Assembly (NCBI RefSeq): GCF_001854245.1
Contig: NZ_CP015381.1
Span: 522,001-586,000 of the forward strand
DNA: 64,000 nt
Reading direction: 5' to 3'
DNA from: Desulfococcus multivorans
Lineage (GTDB): Bacteria; Desulfobacterota; Desulfobacteria; Desulfobacterales; Desulfococcaceae
Part shown: positions 47,201 to 56,090 of the stretch, piece by piece
Numbering within the stretch: position 1 is the stretch's first letter
Layout: each line of letters begins with the position of its first letter
Translations under genes and position numbers: made by a program
The notes under the pieces: model-generated
Told to the model about the DNA's origin: nothing
The model's input: only the letters and a program-made list of their open reading frames with translations
Databases searched by the model: none

Positions 47201-50200
47201 GTGATGTACTGCATCACCAGATTCTTGCGGGCATCGCGGATCCACAGCGGCTTGCCCTCCGCATCGAGCCTGGTGAAGGTGAGAAATTTTTCATCCTTCA
47301 GCGCACCGGTCGCGTCTTTCACACGATTGTGGGCGATGGAAATGACCTCGCGGCCAAGGCTGTCGAGGATGGTGAGCGCGGGGGTGTCGCGGTGTTGCGC
47401 TGCGAGCCAGGCGGCCCGCTGATCCGGCGTCACCGAGAGTTCGCCGGTTATTGGGTTGCGCGGCAGGGGCTGGTCAGGATCGGGTGGGTTGCGGTCTGTG
47501 TACCACTTGCTTTCGATTACGGTATCGTTCTGGTCGACCGTTCGGACATGCCAGGGAGAGAACTCGACCCGGCTGAAGCTGCCATCGGGCATTTCGGTTC
47601 TCACCGTGCGGCCGACGGCATCGTAGTAGATGACCGGCGTGACGCCCTCCTCTCGGGGTTCTTCGAATCGATGTCCGGACGAACTGAAATAGGGCTCGTA
47701 CTGCTTGACCGGCTTGCCCTTGTTGTTGAGTATGGTCTTGCCGTTGGCGATCCAGCGCATGGGTTGCCCGACTTTATCGGGTTCGGCCTGGATTTTTTTC
47801 ACCACTATGCTTCCCATGCCGTCGGAGTATTCGAAGGCGACTTGCAGAGGGCTTTGGGCACCCGGCGCAAGCCGGCTGACGTGTTGTTCGCGTAGTATGC
47901 CGCAGGCGCAGGCGGGATGCGTACCCCAGGTAATTTTGCCGTCTTTGATAGTCTCGCCGAAGTAGTAAACGTGGCGGGCAGTGGCGTTGCCGAGCCAGTC
48001 TCGTGCTTGATCTTCGTCATAAGGCTTCTTGTCGACAAAGAATGCCGTGAGCTTGGCCGGATCCGGATTGGTTAGCTCGTCGTTCAGTCCCGTCAGGTTG
48101 TCACCATCATTCCCTTTGCCCTTTACCGCCATGGCCGTGGGCAGGCCCAACACATCGAAAAACACTTCCGAGAGATTGCCGTTGATATCCTTCATCTCGC
48201 GCGGCGCCAGGACGCGAAAGTCAAAATCGATGACCTCGGTCTTGTTGCCCATCGGATCTGTGCTCGACTTCACGAACAGGTCGCGCGCGTCGTATTCCAG
48301 TGTGGTGACGTTGCCAAAAGGGTCTTCGTAGCGCTCGGGAAGGTAGAAATGCTGCGCCGCATCCGGCGCAAAGCCGGCAATGCCGGAGCGGATCCAGTAC
48401 TGGCCGACAAGCTCGGTCGGCGGTATGGGCGCAAAACGCTTGTCAAGGTCTGCACCGCTGAGATAGCCGCCGATATGTGCATCGTTCAGTAATTGCCGAG
48501 GGGAAAGCGCGCCTCTGACGGGTTTGTCGAGTTTGTTTCCTGCGGAATCCGTGAAAACGGCGTTGAGTAAGTCCGTAGTCAGCGCCAGGGTGTAGGTTTC
48601 ATAGGCCAGGCCCAAACGGCCCAAACGGCCGAAAGGAAGGAAGGCTTTGAGAGCTGCGGGATCAGCGGGGTCATCCTTGAAAAACAGCATCCGCACGTGC
48701 TCGACCAGGCGCTTCTGTGCCCCGCCGGTCGCCAACTGGTGGTAAAGCAACGCTTCGACCTGTTCTATCCCCGGGGCCATGGGTTGGTAGACATCGCTCA
48801 ATCTGAAGTGCCGAAGTTCATCAAGGGTGAAGTAACGGTTGTCGCGGGGGGCCCCAGTTGTCCCGTCACGCTCATCCTCCGGGTTGACGCCTGTCACTTC
48901 ATAGGCCAACACTTCGCACGGCACGCGCAATCGGTAGTTATCAGGGTCGAGGGGGCCATCGACATCATTGGTATACCGTGTCTCAGTATAGGCCAGATGG
49001 CGTTCCTGCTGGGCGTTTCGGATGAGAGTAATTTCGTCAGCCTTGAGCGTATTGTCCTCGAACTCTCCTATGCGCGGATAAACCACGGCTGCCGACTGCA
49101 GGACATTGCCGTACTCGTCGAACTTCAGGTTCAGCGTGTGGGCAATGCGCGGGTCCGGACGCGGAGTGCCCTGCTTGAGATCCAGCTCATAGTGGTAGGT
49201 GATGGCCTCGCTTTCGGCGACCAGAAACACTGCATGCGGGTTGAGTGCTTTCGGCTGCAGACGGCGGATATGGCAATTGTGATAGGCAGTGGAGAATAAC
49301 TTCACCGGGCGGTGTTCGTCCAGTTCCAGGGCGTCCACGTCCAGTTCGTACACCTCCCGGCGCAGCATCATGCCCTTGCAGGCGCGCAAGGCCTCTCGCC
49401 ACTCATCGGCTGTCAGGTCCTCAGTCGCGAGGTCCGGCTCGGGTAGATCTATTTCTGCGGAGCTCTTGAAGTATTCTCCCCGGTACTGGGACAGGATATG
49501 TTCACGGTCTGAAAACGCCCCGGTATGGAACCAGGTGATGGTCTTGACCGGCGGTTGGTGGAGGGTCTTGTCCGGGGTGATGTACGGGCTGTCAATATTG
49601 CCCTGTTCGAACTTGCCGTAGGACTCCACATCCACCTGCTCGACGCGACCAAACCCGCGGAACTCGCGCTCAATACCGTCGAAATAGCCGTGGTGATAGG
49701 CGTAGGTGCTGGAGAAACGGGTCTTCCGCCATCTGTCCGTGACGGTAACTCTCTCGACGCAGTGCACCGGGAACGGCAGTCGCGTGATCCAGGGTTTGCC
49801 GTCGCGCTTGTCCTGCAGGTAGAACTTGGTCGAGGGGGCGTACTGGATGTGTGTTTCCGCGCCCAGATTGTTCACGACCTTGGTGAGCAGATGCGGCTTT
49901 GCGCCGCCCATCAGATTGACGTAGCGCATCGGCTGCCGCGCGTCGCCGGGCAGGGGCGATGACCAGACCAGGCAGGCGGTGCCGTTGCCGAGAAGGTCGA
50001 TCGGCACGATGCCCACCAGGTCGTCGATGCGCGGGAACACCTTCAGCACTTGAGGTTGGCTCCAGCCGTTGCCCGACTGGTTGAAGTACAGGCGCACGCC
50101 GTCGGGGTGCAGGTAGATGATGTCGGTGGTTCCGGAGCCGTCGATGTCGGCCAGGCGGATGCGCTTGTGGTCGAACTGGTCGGGGTGGTCGAAACAGGCC

Positions 50201-52272
50201 GAATGACCGGTCTCGTCTTCGAAAGTCATCGTAACCCTGGCGCCGAAGCGGCAGTAACCGAGGTTGGGCCAGTAGCAGATCTCGCTGTTGCGGATGCGCA
50301 CCAGGTCGGTGAGGCCGTCGCCGCTCATGTCGGCGAGAAAGATGGATTGCGTGCCGTCGGCGAAGACGATGCGTGGGCCTTTCTCCTCGTCGAGCGCCTG
50401 CGCGACTCGCCGGGCCGGGCCGAAGCCGTCTTCGGCCAGTGAGGCATGCCAGACAAAGGCGTCGTCTTCGGTGAGGATAATGTCGGCGTGGCCGTCACCG
50501 TCCAGATCGACGAATTTGAGGTTCGAATCTCGCGTGTCGAGGTTCAGGCGTGAGGTGAACGGGCGGAAGGGCTGCCAGCCTTCGGCTTCGTCGTGTTCGT
50601 AAAGGCCGGGTGTGGGGCCCTCCATGACGACGACGTCCGGTTGCCCATCGCCGGCCAGGTCCATGAAATCCGTCCCGCTGCTCAGGGTGACATTGGGCTT
50701 GAGGTCGACCGTTTCGAGGGGGGCGAAATTCGCCCTGATGAATTCCCCGCCCTCAGGCATCTTCTCCGGGATCGGGCTGAGGTTGCGCTTGTAGAACCAC
50801 GCGCCTGCCTGCTCGGTGAGGATGCCGGGGATGCCCTCGCCATGCAGGTCAACCCATCGAAACGCGGCGCCGTCCAGCCCAACGGGCAGATGCTCAATAC
50901 TCGGCGAATCCACGACTTCCACCACATCCTGTACGACGGGTCGGGTATATTCAAACTCCACAGGCGGCAGGCTGCGGCGTATGTAGGAGTCGTTTTCCCG
51001 CTTCCACCCCGTCTGCACTATCTGCTTCAGGAAGCTGTAGACGGGCTGGGTAGCGATGCCGGGGTCGAGTTCGTCGTCATAGATGAACCCGGTGCTGCGC
51101 ACCACGCCCTTATAACCGGATTGCGCCTCTTGTTCCCGGCCTCCGGGCTGATCCGGGATGTGGTGCAACATCAGCACCCGCTCACAACGGCGGCAGGTGC
51201 GTACCTCGAAGCCCGATCGGTAGCTGGAAAAGGCATCGGGGCGATAGAACCAGGGCTTTTCCGGTTGCCCCGTGGGGTTGACCTCGTCCAGTTCTCCATA
51301 ATCGAAGCGGACCTCGAAGAGCCATTCGTCGGCAGTATCGGCGGGTGGCTCGGACAGATCACTCAAGTGCCGGGGACGCAGCCCCTGGGCATCCAGCAAA
51401 GGCTTGCGGTTGCCGTACAGCACACGCTTCAGGTAACGCTGGGCGGTGCGGCGCCGGTCGGAGGCCAGGCCGCGGTTAAACTGGTGGGTCTGCTTGAAGG
51501 GATCGGCCTGGCCCGGTCGGGGTTGGTAGGCGCCGTCCTCCTCTTTATAGAGATAGCGGATGCCGTTGCCCTTGTCATCGCGCGATTCGCAGATCAGCCA
51601 TGAAAAGACGCGGCCGGCATCGAGTGGGTCGGCAATGCGCGAATTCGCGTCATGACCGTAGAGCGTGAGGATGTTGTCGTTTGAGATCGAACGCCAATGG
51701 ACGTCGCCGGGCGAATTGATCTTGCTCCACCGCTCGATGCGGGCGAAGAGTCCTTCGATGCGCGGCCGGTAACGTCGAACACGGTAACCGTCGAATTCGT
51801 CTTCGTGAACGACCAGGCGCCCGGATGGATCCCGCACCCAGAATCCATCCGCGTCTCGCTGAAAACCTGGATAGCCGGGAACCCAGGTGCCGTCGGGATC
51901 CTGCCGGTACACGGGCACCAGGTCCTCGGCGCCGGAGAGAATGAAGACGTCCGAGTCTTCCGCGTCCTGGTATCGGGGCAAGCCCTTGTCCGTCTTGCGG
52001 GTGACGGCAGGCAGCGGCAGGCGCCAACCAAAGCCGAATGGGCCATTTCCCGCCCCGGAGTCGTATGAGAGCGAGAGCTGGGGCCCGAATCCGGATCGTC
52101 CCGGGCTTGCAGCGATCGGCACCGACATCGATCCGGTTCCCGTAACAGGATTGGCGGCAAACTTCTCGCCCATGCCGCGAATGGCCCCACCGCCTTTGGG
52201 CAGAGAGATTGTGGGCACACCATGCTTCCGCTCGCCGTCGCTCCCAGCTGTTGCTGTCTCCGCCTGAGTCAT
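44203..52272 (-). CDS. Fused TcB-TcC toxin with Rhs cocoon and variable C-terminus
   Basis: A 2,689-residue protein, GAGGTGACCC before the ATG. The N-terminus is a SpvB domain (PKGGGAIRGMGEKF; GSMSVPIAASPGRSGFGPQL; SLSYDSGAGNGPFGFGW). FG-GAP/VCBS-like repeats follow (DLDGDGHADI; DMSGDGLTDLV; DIDGSGTTDII), then TcdB mid regions and YD/Rhs repeats. The Rhs core ends at ~2311-2353 with GKERDEETGFSYHGARYYAP, LGRW, DPSELFDSLNLYQ. The last ~325 residues are a variable toxin region: PLSQ-rich linker, then SLDHNPPLIVHYYEG near 2609 and STYSAQGGRL, an HNH/DHxP-like pattern that may be a nuclease. In Tc toxins TcB and TcC form a hollow shell that encloses and cleaves off the toxin; here both are one chain. 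First gene of the operon tcBC-tcA(N)-tcA(C). Confidence 0.93.
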   Translation of the reverse strand: MTQAETATAGSDGERKHGVPTISLPKGGGAIRGMGEKFAANPVTGTGSMSVPIAASPGRSGFGPQLSLSYDSGAGNGPFGFGWRLPLPAVTRKTDKGLPRYQDAEDSDVFILSGAEDLVPVYRQDPDGTWVPGYPGFQRDADGFWVRDPSGRLVVHEDEFDGYRVRRYRPRIEGLFARIERWSKINSPGDVHWRSISNDNILTLYGHDANSRIADPLDAGRVFSWLICESRDDKGNGIRYLYKEEDGAYQPRPGQADPFKQTHQFNRGLASDRRRTAQRYLKRVLYGNRKPLLDAQGLRPRHLSDLSEPPADTADEWLFEVRFDYGELDEVNPTGQPEKPWFYRPDAFSSYRSGFEVRTCRRCERVLMLHHIPDQPGGREQEAQSGYKGVVRSTGFIYDDELDPGIATQPVYSFLKQIVQTGWKRENDSYIRRSLPPVEFEYTRPVVQDVVEVVDSPSIEHLPVGLDGAAFRWVDLHGEGIPGILTEQAGAWFYKRNLSPIPEKMPEGGEFIRANFAPLETVDLKPNVTLSSGTDFMDLAGDGQPDVVVMEGPTPGLYEHDEAEGWQPFRPFTSRLNLDTRDSNLKFVDLDGDGHADIILTEDDAFVWHASLAEDGFGPARRVAQALDEEKGPRIVFADGTQSIFLADMSGDGLTDLVRIRNSEICYWPNLGYCRFGARVTMTFEDETGHSACFDHPDQFDHKRIRLADIDGSGTTDIIYLHPDGVRLYFNQSGNGWSQPQVLKVFPRIDDLVGIVPIDLLGNGTACLVWSSPLPGDARQPMRYVNLMGGAKPHLLTKVVNNLGAETHIQYAPSTKFYLQDKRDGKPWITRLPFPVHCVERVTVTDRWRKTRFSSTYAYHHGYFDGIEREFRGFGRVEQVDVESYGKFEQGNIDSPYITPDKTLHQPPVKTITWFHTGAFSDREHILSQYRGEYFKSSAEIDLPEPDLATEDLTADEWREALRACKGMMLRREVYELDVDALELDEHRPVKLFSTAYHNCHIRRLQPKALNPHAVFLVAESEAITYHYELDLKQGTPRPDPRIAHTLNLKFDEYGNVLQSAAVVYPRIGEFEDNTLKADEITLIRNAQQERHLAYTETRYTNDVDGPLDPDNYRLRVPCEVLAYEVTGVNPEDERDGTTGAPRDNRYFTLDELRHFRLSDVYQPMAPGIEQVEALLYHQLATGGAQKRLVEHVRMLFFKDDPADPAALKAFLPFGRLGRLGLAYETYTLALTTDLLNAVFTDSAGNKLDKPVRGALSPRQLLNDAHIGGYLSGADLDKRFAPIPPTELVGQYWIRSGIAGFAPDAAQHFYLPERYEDPFGNVTTLEYDARDLFVKSSTDPMGNKTEVIDFDFRVLAPREMKDINGNLSEVFFDVLGLPTAMAVKGKGNDGDNLTGLNDELTNPDPAKLTAFFVDKKPYDEDQARDWLGNATARHVYYFGETIKDGKITWGTHPACACGILREQHVSRLAPGAQSPLQVAFEYSDGMGSIVVKKIQAEPDKVGQPMRWIANGKTILNNKGKPVKQYEPYFSSSGHRFEEPREEGVTPVIYYDAVGRTVRTEMPDGSFSRVEFSPWHVRTVDQNDTVIESKWYTDRNPPDPDQPLPRNPITGELSVTPDQRAAWLAAQHRDTPALTILDSLGREVISIAHNRVKDATGALKDEKFLTFTRLDAEGKPLWIRDARKNLVMQYITPTKPTRAADEPDPSKAENIPAGSVPCYDIAGNLLFQHSMDAGDRWMLNDAAGKPMLAWDNRGHTFRTDYDELHRPVGSFVKGADPLDPDRIIQFEKVIYGDTSENGLTDDQKKQLNLRGKPYRHYDTAGVVVSMGPNLVTGMDEAFDFKGNLLRGTRQLVKNYKGTLDWSGNPALDPEIFTSSTRYDALNRPIQIVAPHSNQSGTKLNVIRPGYNAANLLEAVDVWLEQNAEPGALLDPETANLKAVTNIDYNAKGQRTRIEYNEANHPIITEYTYDTETFRLIRLLTTRPKHSEADKRTLQDLSYTYDPVGNITDIHDAAQQTVFFDNVLVAPSNTYEYDALYRLIRAEGREHAVQNSMQRDHRRFEPVVGIPFPNSPEALQRYIEAYEYDPVGNILGLRHTGGGAERWVRWYQYALDSNRLIATRSPGEAGKQPFYADTPAYGAKYTYDSHGNMISMPHLPAMEWDFKDQLRATQRQVVNGGTGEKTYYVYDAAGQRVRKMTETQNGKPKDERLYLGGFEVYRKYNGAGNTVTLERETLHAMDDKQRIALVEMRTLPLGVYPEPRQLVRYQLGNHLGSAALELDDQAQVISYEEYHPYGTSSYEAAHSQTETPKRYRYTGKERDEETGFSYHGARYYAPWLGRWANCDPSELFDSLNLYQAMLDNPVCCFDEDGRQTKIPIKGVTGPMSEEAIINAAAKQGWKVSGFRGYDENNVPIFEHGEKMTEKEKDVSDAKDLFSFAQQDQDKVTSLEGPKDADPNYYRVERDGKSTLVHRSVWDTVYSASPSLPSDVKVYAFSDPENGADEQALEAERRYEQSRQEFESREDVRLIQTLIDKALESLFMPTLLLGAAEPSTPANQPPPSTETVPQQQNLFSQRQLYPLPQGAEPYQMLLFPMEAYSRKVHYSPYSSRLSRYGLSLDHNPPLIVHYYEGIPGGIKGFNLLPQERIRHARSPYSQFVVPSSTYSAQGGRLKPYGQRQIQLFTLPRVRTTTVRR

Positions 52273-52654
52273 GGGTCACCTCATGTCATTCAAACAGCCC
52301 GCCATGCAGTGCATACGCCGGATACGCTCCGCCGAAGTTTGATGATGAAGTCAATTTCGACTGACAATCTTCGGGGGGAATCCGTACCACCTTGTCTCAA
52401 TATCGAATCTGATTTTGAGGAAAAACAATCTCTTCTCAAATGAGCAAATAAATGATCAGTTGAGATGGTGTCGTGTTTGATTCACATAAATCGCTGTTGC
52501 TCAAACAGGTTGGAGATTCCGCAGGCGAGTCGGAACAGGAAATACAGAATGTAATGGAGGCGAGGGATGAGTTGGAAAGCCCTATTAAAATCTGTCTGAC
52601 CAAACTAATTATGCATGAAGCTTTCAAAGTCAATATGAGGGCAGCTCTATATTT
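52273..52654. other. Upstream region of the Tc operon
   Basis: No supported gene. It should carry the operon promoter; no convincing -10/-35 pair was identified on the minus strand. Short frames on the plus strand have no family resemblance. Confidence 0.4.
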
Positions 52655-53030
52655 TTGCATCAAAATGATACGATCAAGCTGATGATTGTTTCGGCAGACA
52701 CGGCCCTTTACCTGGGCGTCGAAATTGTTCGGAGCGGTGAATCGTTTGCAATCCCCGATCTTCAAATCGGTATGTCTCTGGTTGCTTTGGGCTTGATGAG
52801 CCAAACTGTCGGATGGCTGATCATAACGCACTCCCTGCCCTGCATACCGGCTGGCATTGCCGGGTTGATGATATTGCTTCAGCCCTCCCTGGCCTTCGTT
52901 TGGGACGTGATCTTTTTGACCGCCAGACCTCGACCATGGCGTGGAGCGGAGTGGTCCTGGCCCTGTCGGCTATATATATGGGGGCCGCCACTGATCAAAA
53001 GGGGCCTCAGCCGGTAAGGTGTGAACGCCA
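52655..53030 (+). pseudogene. C-terminal fragment of an EamA/DMT-family transporter
   Basis: The frame reads GESFAIPDLQIGMSLVALGL, then MSQTVGWLIITHSLP and AGLMILLQPSLAFVWDVIF. A frameshift near 52910 then moves to DRQTSTMAWSGVVLALSAIY, MGAATDQKG. This is the last third (transmembrane helices 8-10) of a drug/metabolite transporter of the EamA type. The N-terminal helices are missing. The fragment borders the 31-bp repeat at 53061. Confidence 0.65.
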
Positions 53031-53060
53031 GTATGAGTCTTGATCAATGGTTTGCGGCTA

Positions 53061-53105
53061 TCGTTTCAATCTACCATTGCGGGGACTTTGTTCGGATGTG
53101 GACAG
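53061..53105 (+). repeat. Dispersed direct repeat, copy 2 (31 bp exact)
   Basis: Identical over the first 31 bases to 26641-26671, same orientation, and similar for ~14 more bases (GTGGACAGG vs GTGAACAGG). A single unit only. Confidence 0.8.
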
Positions 53106-53677
53106 GGGCGGGCGGATATGGGGATGAAGACCGGCCGTGAATTGGCTTTAGCATACCCCAAATCGAAATGATGGTCGAGTCATGAAAAAAAGAGCCGAGC
53201 GTGTGATGGGCTATCGATAAGATCGACAGCAGCATAAAGCGACATTTTGGATTTATACTCCCCCATCGATTTTTTATGGATATCGGAAGGATGGGTCAGG
53301 GCGTCCTAATAGGCAGGTGTTCATGGGACTCGGTCAAAGGCAGAGCACCACAATGGTAGCCTTGGAGAGGGGGAGTCGAGAGGTTTCCACTCAGGATGGA
53401 GCGGCGACACAGGATGGAGCGGCCGGGAGATCATAAAATCTCCCGGCAGGCCACCCGATCGTCATGCCTGGGTGCCATTCATGTGGCTCAATTTCGCCGA
53501 TCACAGAGAGGCTCGTTTTCGGCGATCACGGTTTTGCACTTTAGCAACGATCAATGACACATGCCCGGTGATGATGGAAATCTCAGGTCATGAATGGTCA
53601 TGGTATCCTGGATAAAATCAGATTTTGAAAACTCCATGATCGGATCATTATTGTGGAGTGCCAACCCGGGAAGACAC
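53106..53677. other. Gene-free stretch with a small hairpin
   Basis: No gene is recognised. CCGGGAGAT at 53423-53431 pairs perfectly with ATCTCCCGG at 53438-53446, and AGGATGGAGCGGC occurs twice just before it (about 53394 and 53411). Confidence 0.4.
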
Positions 53678-53710
53678 CCCGCCGACTGACATAGTCGGCG
53701 GGATTTTTTT
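53678..53710 (+). terminator. Rho-independent terminator, plus strand
   Basis: CCCGCCGACT pairs perfectly with AGTCGGCGGG around a 5-base loop and is followed by A and seven T. It would stop plus-strand transcription and shields the convergent gene at 53743-55116. No live plus-strand gene lies directly upstream, so it may be a leftover of the transporter relic or of deleted DNA. Confidence 0.8.
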
Positions 53711-53742
53711 GAAAAATACAACAGTCCCAAAAAAAAGCCTTG

Positions 53743-55116
53743 TTACCTGATCTCAACGTTATCAAAATAAATGTCAGCGACTTCTTTTTTATTTGTCTTC
53801 TTGTTGTTGTACCCTCCGATGGTGATGGTATGGTCACCCGCCATCAGAGATTGCATGAAGGTTTTCGTCTGCCAGCCCGTATCTTTTCCTCGGCCGCAAA
53901 GTTCTTCCAGGACTTCCACAGGGCCGTCGTCGATTTTGGCCAATACCTGAGCACACTCGTCGTCATCGAACTGAGTCATGATCAATCGGTAATCGAGACT
54001 GACCTCGACGTCCAAAGCATCATCCAGATGGAAGCTGTTTGACCAGCCTCCCGACATTCCATTTAGAACATTTCGAGCATCTATGCCACCCAGGGATACA
54101 TGTAGCGCCCCTCTACCGGAATGGCCACCAGAAGCGCTCCAGTCGCCTGAGGCGTAACGTGGTTGATGGGTATTATAAAACGTGTCGTCAGTATAGGAAA
54201 ACCCATCAATAGTATCAAAGTCAGCAAAAAAACTGTCGAGAGAATCTGAAACGGGGCTCAACCGAATTCCGTAGAATTTTGAGCCGGGGAATGGGTCGTC
54301 GAACTCCACGATCAAGGAGAACTCATTGCTGCTGCTGGGCTGTTCAATGATCTTCACTTCGCCTCGACCGAACAGCTTCGTTAATCTCCATACCACTCCA
54401 TCCTCAGGAAATACGGGACTTAACTCATTAAAAAACGAAGAATATGCATCAAAACGAATCTCGTCCGGGGGGGGTGAAGGCCAAGCAGGCAGCCACTCCA
54501 TTTGTGTTGTAGTAGACCCATTTTTTGTTGCATAGATGATTGTCGGTGAATTGGCGCCCAGATGCCGACCGACAGCTGCTGCATCTAAATGATGCCACTG
54601 GATGGTGTTCCCCTTGATGATCAATTGATCCCGGCCATCAATATGCGCTTCAATTTCAATAGCCATATTTGAAAAATCTGAAACGGGTTTAACCAAAGCG
54701 TGATTGGGTGTAAAGGTCGAAACAGAGAGATCATGTAGTGAAATTAAGCCGTCATCTGCATCGTAGGAATATCCTGAGCCAAAGCTATACAAAGGAAAGC
54801 TAGGTCCAAAGCCTGACGATCCAACTGTATAATTAAAATACTGAAGATCGGCGAGAGTGTGGGTGAAGGCGGCAACAAGAGTGTTTCCCGAAAACTCTAT
54901 TTGGTAGGAATCGACTTCGCCGTTCGCTAGGTTTATGTACCCATCGTGGTCTAGGTCTTCACCGGAAAAGAAACCTGTCACGGTGCCACCGCTTGACCAA
55001 CCAGACTGTGAAATTGAGTATGTGGTGGGAATGGCATGAACTTGTGTTGCTGCCAGCAGGAAGCTAGCGAAGACAACCAAACGAGTCGTATTTCTGGCAA
55101 TACAGAGCTTACTCAT
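53743..55116 (-). CDS. Secreted protein of unknown function with a C-terminal jelly-roll-like domain
   Basis: The ATG at 55116 has AAGGAGA 6-7 bases upstream and starts a signal peptide (LVVFASFLLAATQVHA, cleavage before IPTTYS). The longer frame to 55263 is unsupported. The N-terminal half has VTGFFSGEDLDHDGYINL (a Ca-binding-like DxDxDG loop) and resembles PEP-CTERM-type exported proteins, but no PEP-CTERM tail is present. The C-terminal ~150 residues (GDWSASGGHSGRGALHVSLG, then SNSFHLDDALDVEVSLDYRL, ending HTITIGGYNN, DIYFDNVEIR) look like a carbohydrate-binding jelly roll. Probably extracellular. The RCC1 relic at 55303-55548 lies just upstream on the same strand. Confidence 0.75.
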   Translation of the reverse strand: MSKLCIARNTTRLVVFASFLLAATQVHAIPTTYSISQSGWSSGGTVTGFFSGEDLDHDGYINLANGEVDSYQIEFSGNTLVAAFTHTLADLQYFNYTVGSSGFGPSFPLYSFGSGYSYDADDGLISLHDLSVSTFTPNHALVKPVSDFSNMAIEIEAHIDGRDQLIIKGNTIQWHHLDAAAVGRHLGANSPTIIYATKNGSTTTQMEWLPAWPSPPPDEIRFDAYSSFFNELSPVFPEDGVVWRLTKLFGRGEVKIIEQPSSSNEFSLIVEFDDPFPGSKFYGIRLSPVSDSLDSFFADFDTIDGFSYTDDTFYNTHQPRYASGDWSASGGHSGRGALHVSLGGIDARNVLNGMSGGWSNSFHLDDALDVEVSLDYRLIMTQFDDDECAQVLAKIDDGPVEVLEELCGRGKDTGWQTKTFMQSLMAGDHTITIGGYNNKKTNKKEVADIYFDNVEIR

Positions 55117-55302
55117 TAATCTCTCCTTTTTGATGATAAAGACTTGATTGTACCCAACGCTCCGTTTCACCGGCGTGGCGAAGCCGCGTCCGCTGTGAAA
55201 ACGGATGTTAGCCTTTGAATTCATCTCGTTCAGAGAAAATCTCTTTGGATGCAAACAGTCCATTAAGTGCGGCTGTAAAACCAGCGTATACCGCCATTTG
55301 CA

Positions 55303-55548
55303 TCATAATTTCAAGAACTTCCTTTTTCCCAAGGAGGATAAGGATAGTTCACCGTACTGATTATTCCTCACTGCGACGACGGTGCCATCGGATTTCAGGC
55401 CGACGGTATGGCTCCCGCCAGCGGCCACCATCGGCTGGGCGCCTGAGGCCGCCGAGAATGCCACGAGTAGAGTGCAGCAGGTTACGGCACCCATCAGCCC
55501 GATATGCGCTAAACGACGTTTTCCAACCCATTTTGCCCTTGGCTTCAT
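55303..55548 (-). pseudogene. Truncated RCC1-like secreted protein
   Basis: A frame of 81 residues with GGAGGAGG 9 bases before the ATG. A signal peptide (GLMGAVTCCTLLVAFSAASG) is followed by one RCC1-like unit, GGSHTVGLKSDGTVVAV with a YGEL turn. It then ends in unrelated sequence ([10 protein letters not shown]). The order signal peptide, AQP, VAAG, HTVGLK matches the 14-repeat gene at 29625-31865, so this is the 5' end of a second paralogue that lost its repeats, perhaps by recombination. Confidence 0.7.
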
Positions 55549-55900
55549 TGCAGAATCCTCCTCCTTCGGAAAATGAAAGAAAACTCGTAACTATTCAGCA
55601 AAAAACTTAAAATTGACGCATTTTTTTCTTGACAGGCCTTTTCGTGAAAATTTGAATTTTCTTTTAGAAGTTCAGAACAGCCTATTTTTGAGGCATCAGG
55701 CTTAAGCAAAGAGTCCCTGGATCGAGAATCTTAGGCGATAGTCCCTGACCCTGACAAGAAAAATAAAATGCGATAAAATGGAACGTCGAGCGAAAAAACC
55801 CGTTCAAAAAACCTGTGTTATAGTAACTTCATTCAGGCTCAGAATTTCCGAGGTGATGAGTGAAGTTAAACGCAATAGATGTCGAAGAAACGGTCAAAAA
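55549..55900. other. AT-rich spacer left of the IS21-like element
   Basis: No complete gene. The last 41 bases (from GTG at 55860) encode KLNAIDVEETVKN before being cut by the IS21 end; this resembles the start of some IS66-type transposases, but the match is too short to rely on. Confidence 0.3.
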
Positions 55901-55922
55901 TGTCAGCGGCGTTCTTAAACTG
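55901..55922 (+). repeat. Left terminal repeat of the IS21-like element
   Basis: TGTCAGCGGCGTTCTTAAAC then TG. A second copy of this end, orphaned, is at 11599-11661. Confidence 0.8.
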
Positions 55923-56090
55923 TACCAATCCGGGCGGGTTGAAAATGCGTGATTGATCTTCTTTCTTTTCTTCCAACAACTTCTATTTTAAACCTTTTCT
56001 TCAATTTTCTTCCTTTCTTTTCTTCTCCGATCATCTTCTTCCCAAAACATCGACTTTTCCCGTACCATCGCATGAGGAGGTACATTGCCG

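Noticed and set aside
45373..47895. 840-codon plus-strand frame inside the TcB-TcC gene
   Set aside because: It lies opposite a well-supported Rhs gene and owes its length to the codon bias of that gene; its protein has no recognisable motif.
55860..55900. IS66-like transposase start cut by the IS21 element
   Set aside because: Only about 13 codons remain, too few to support the family call.
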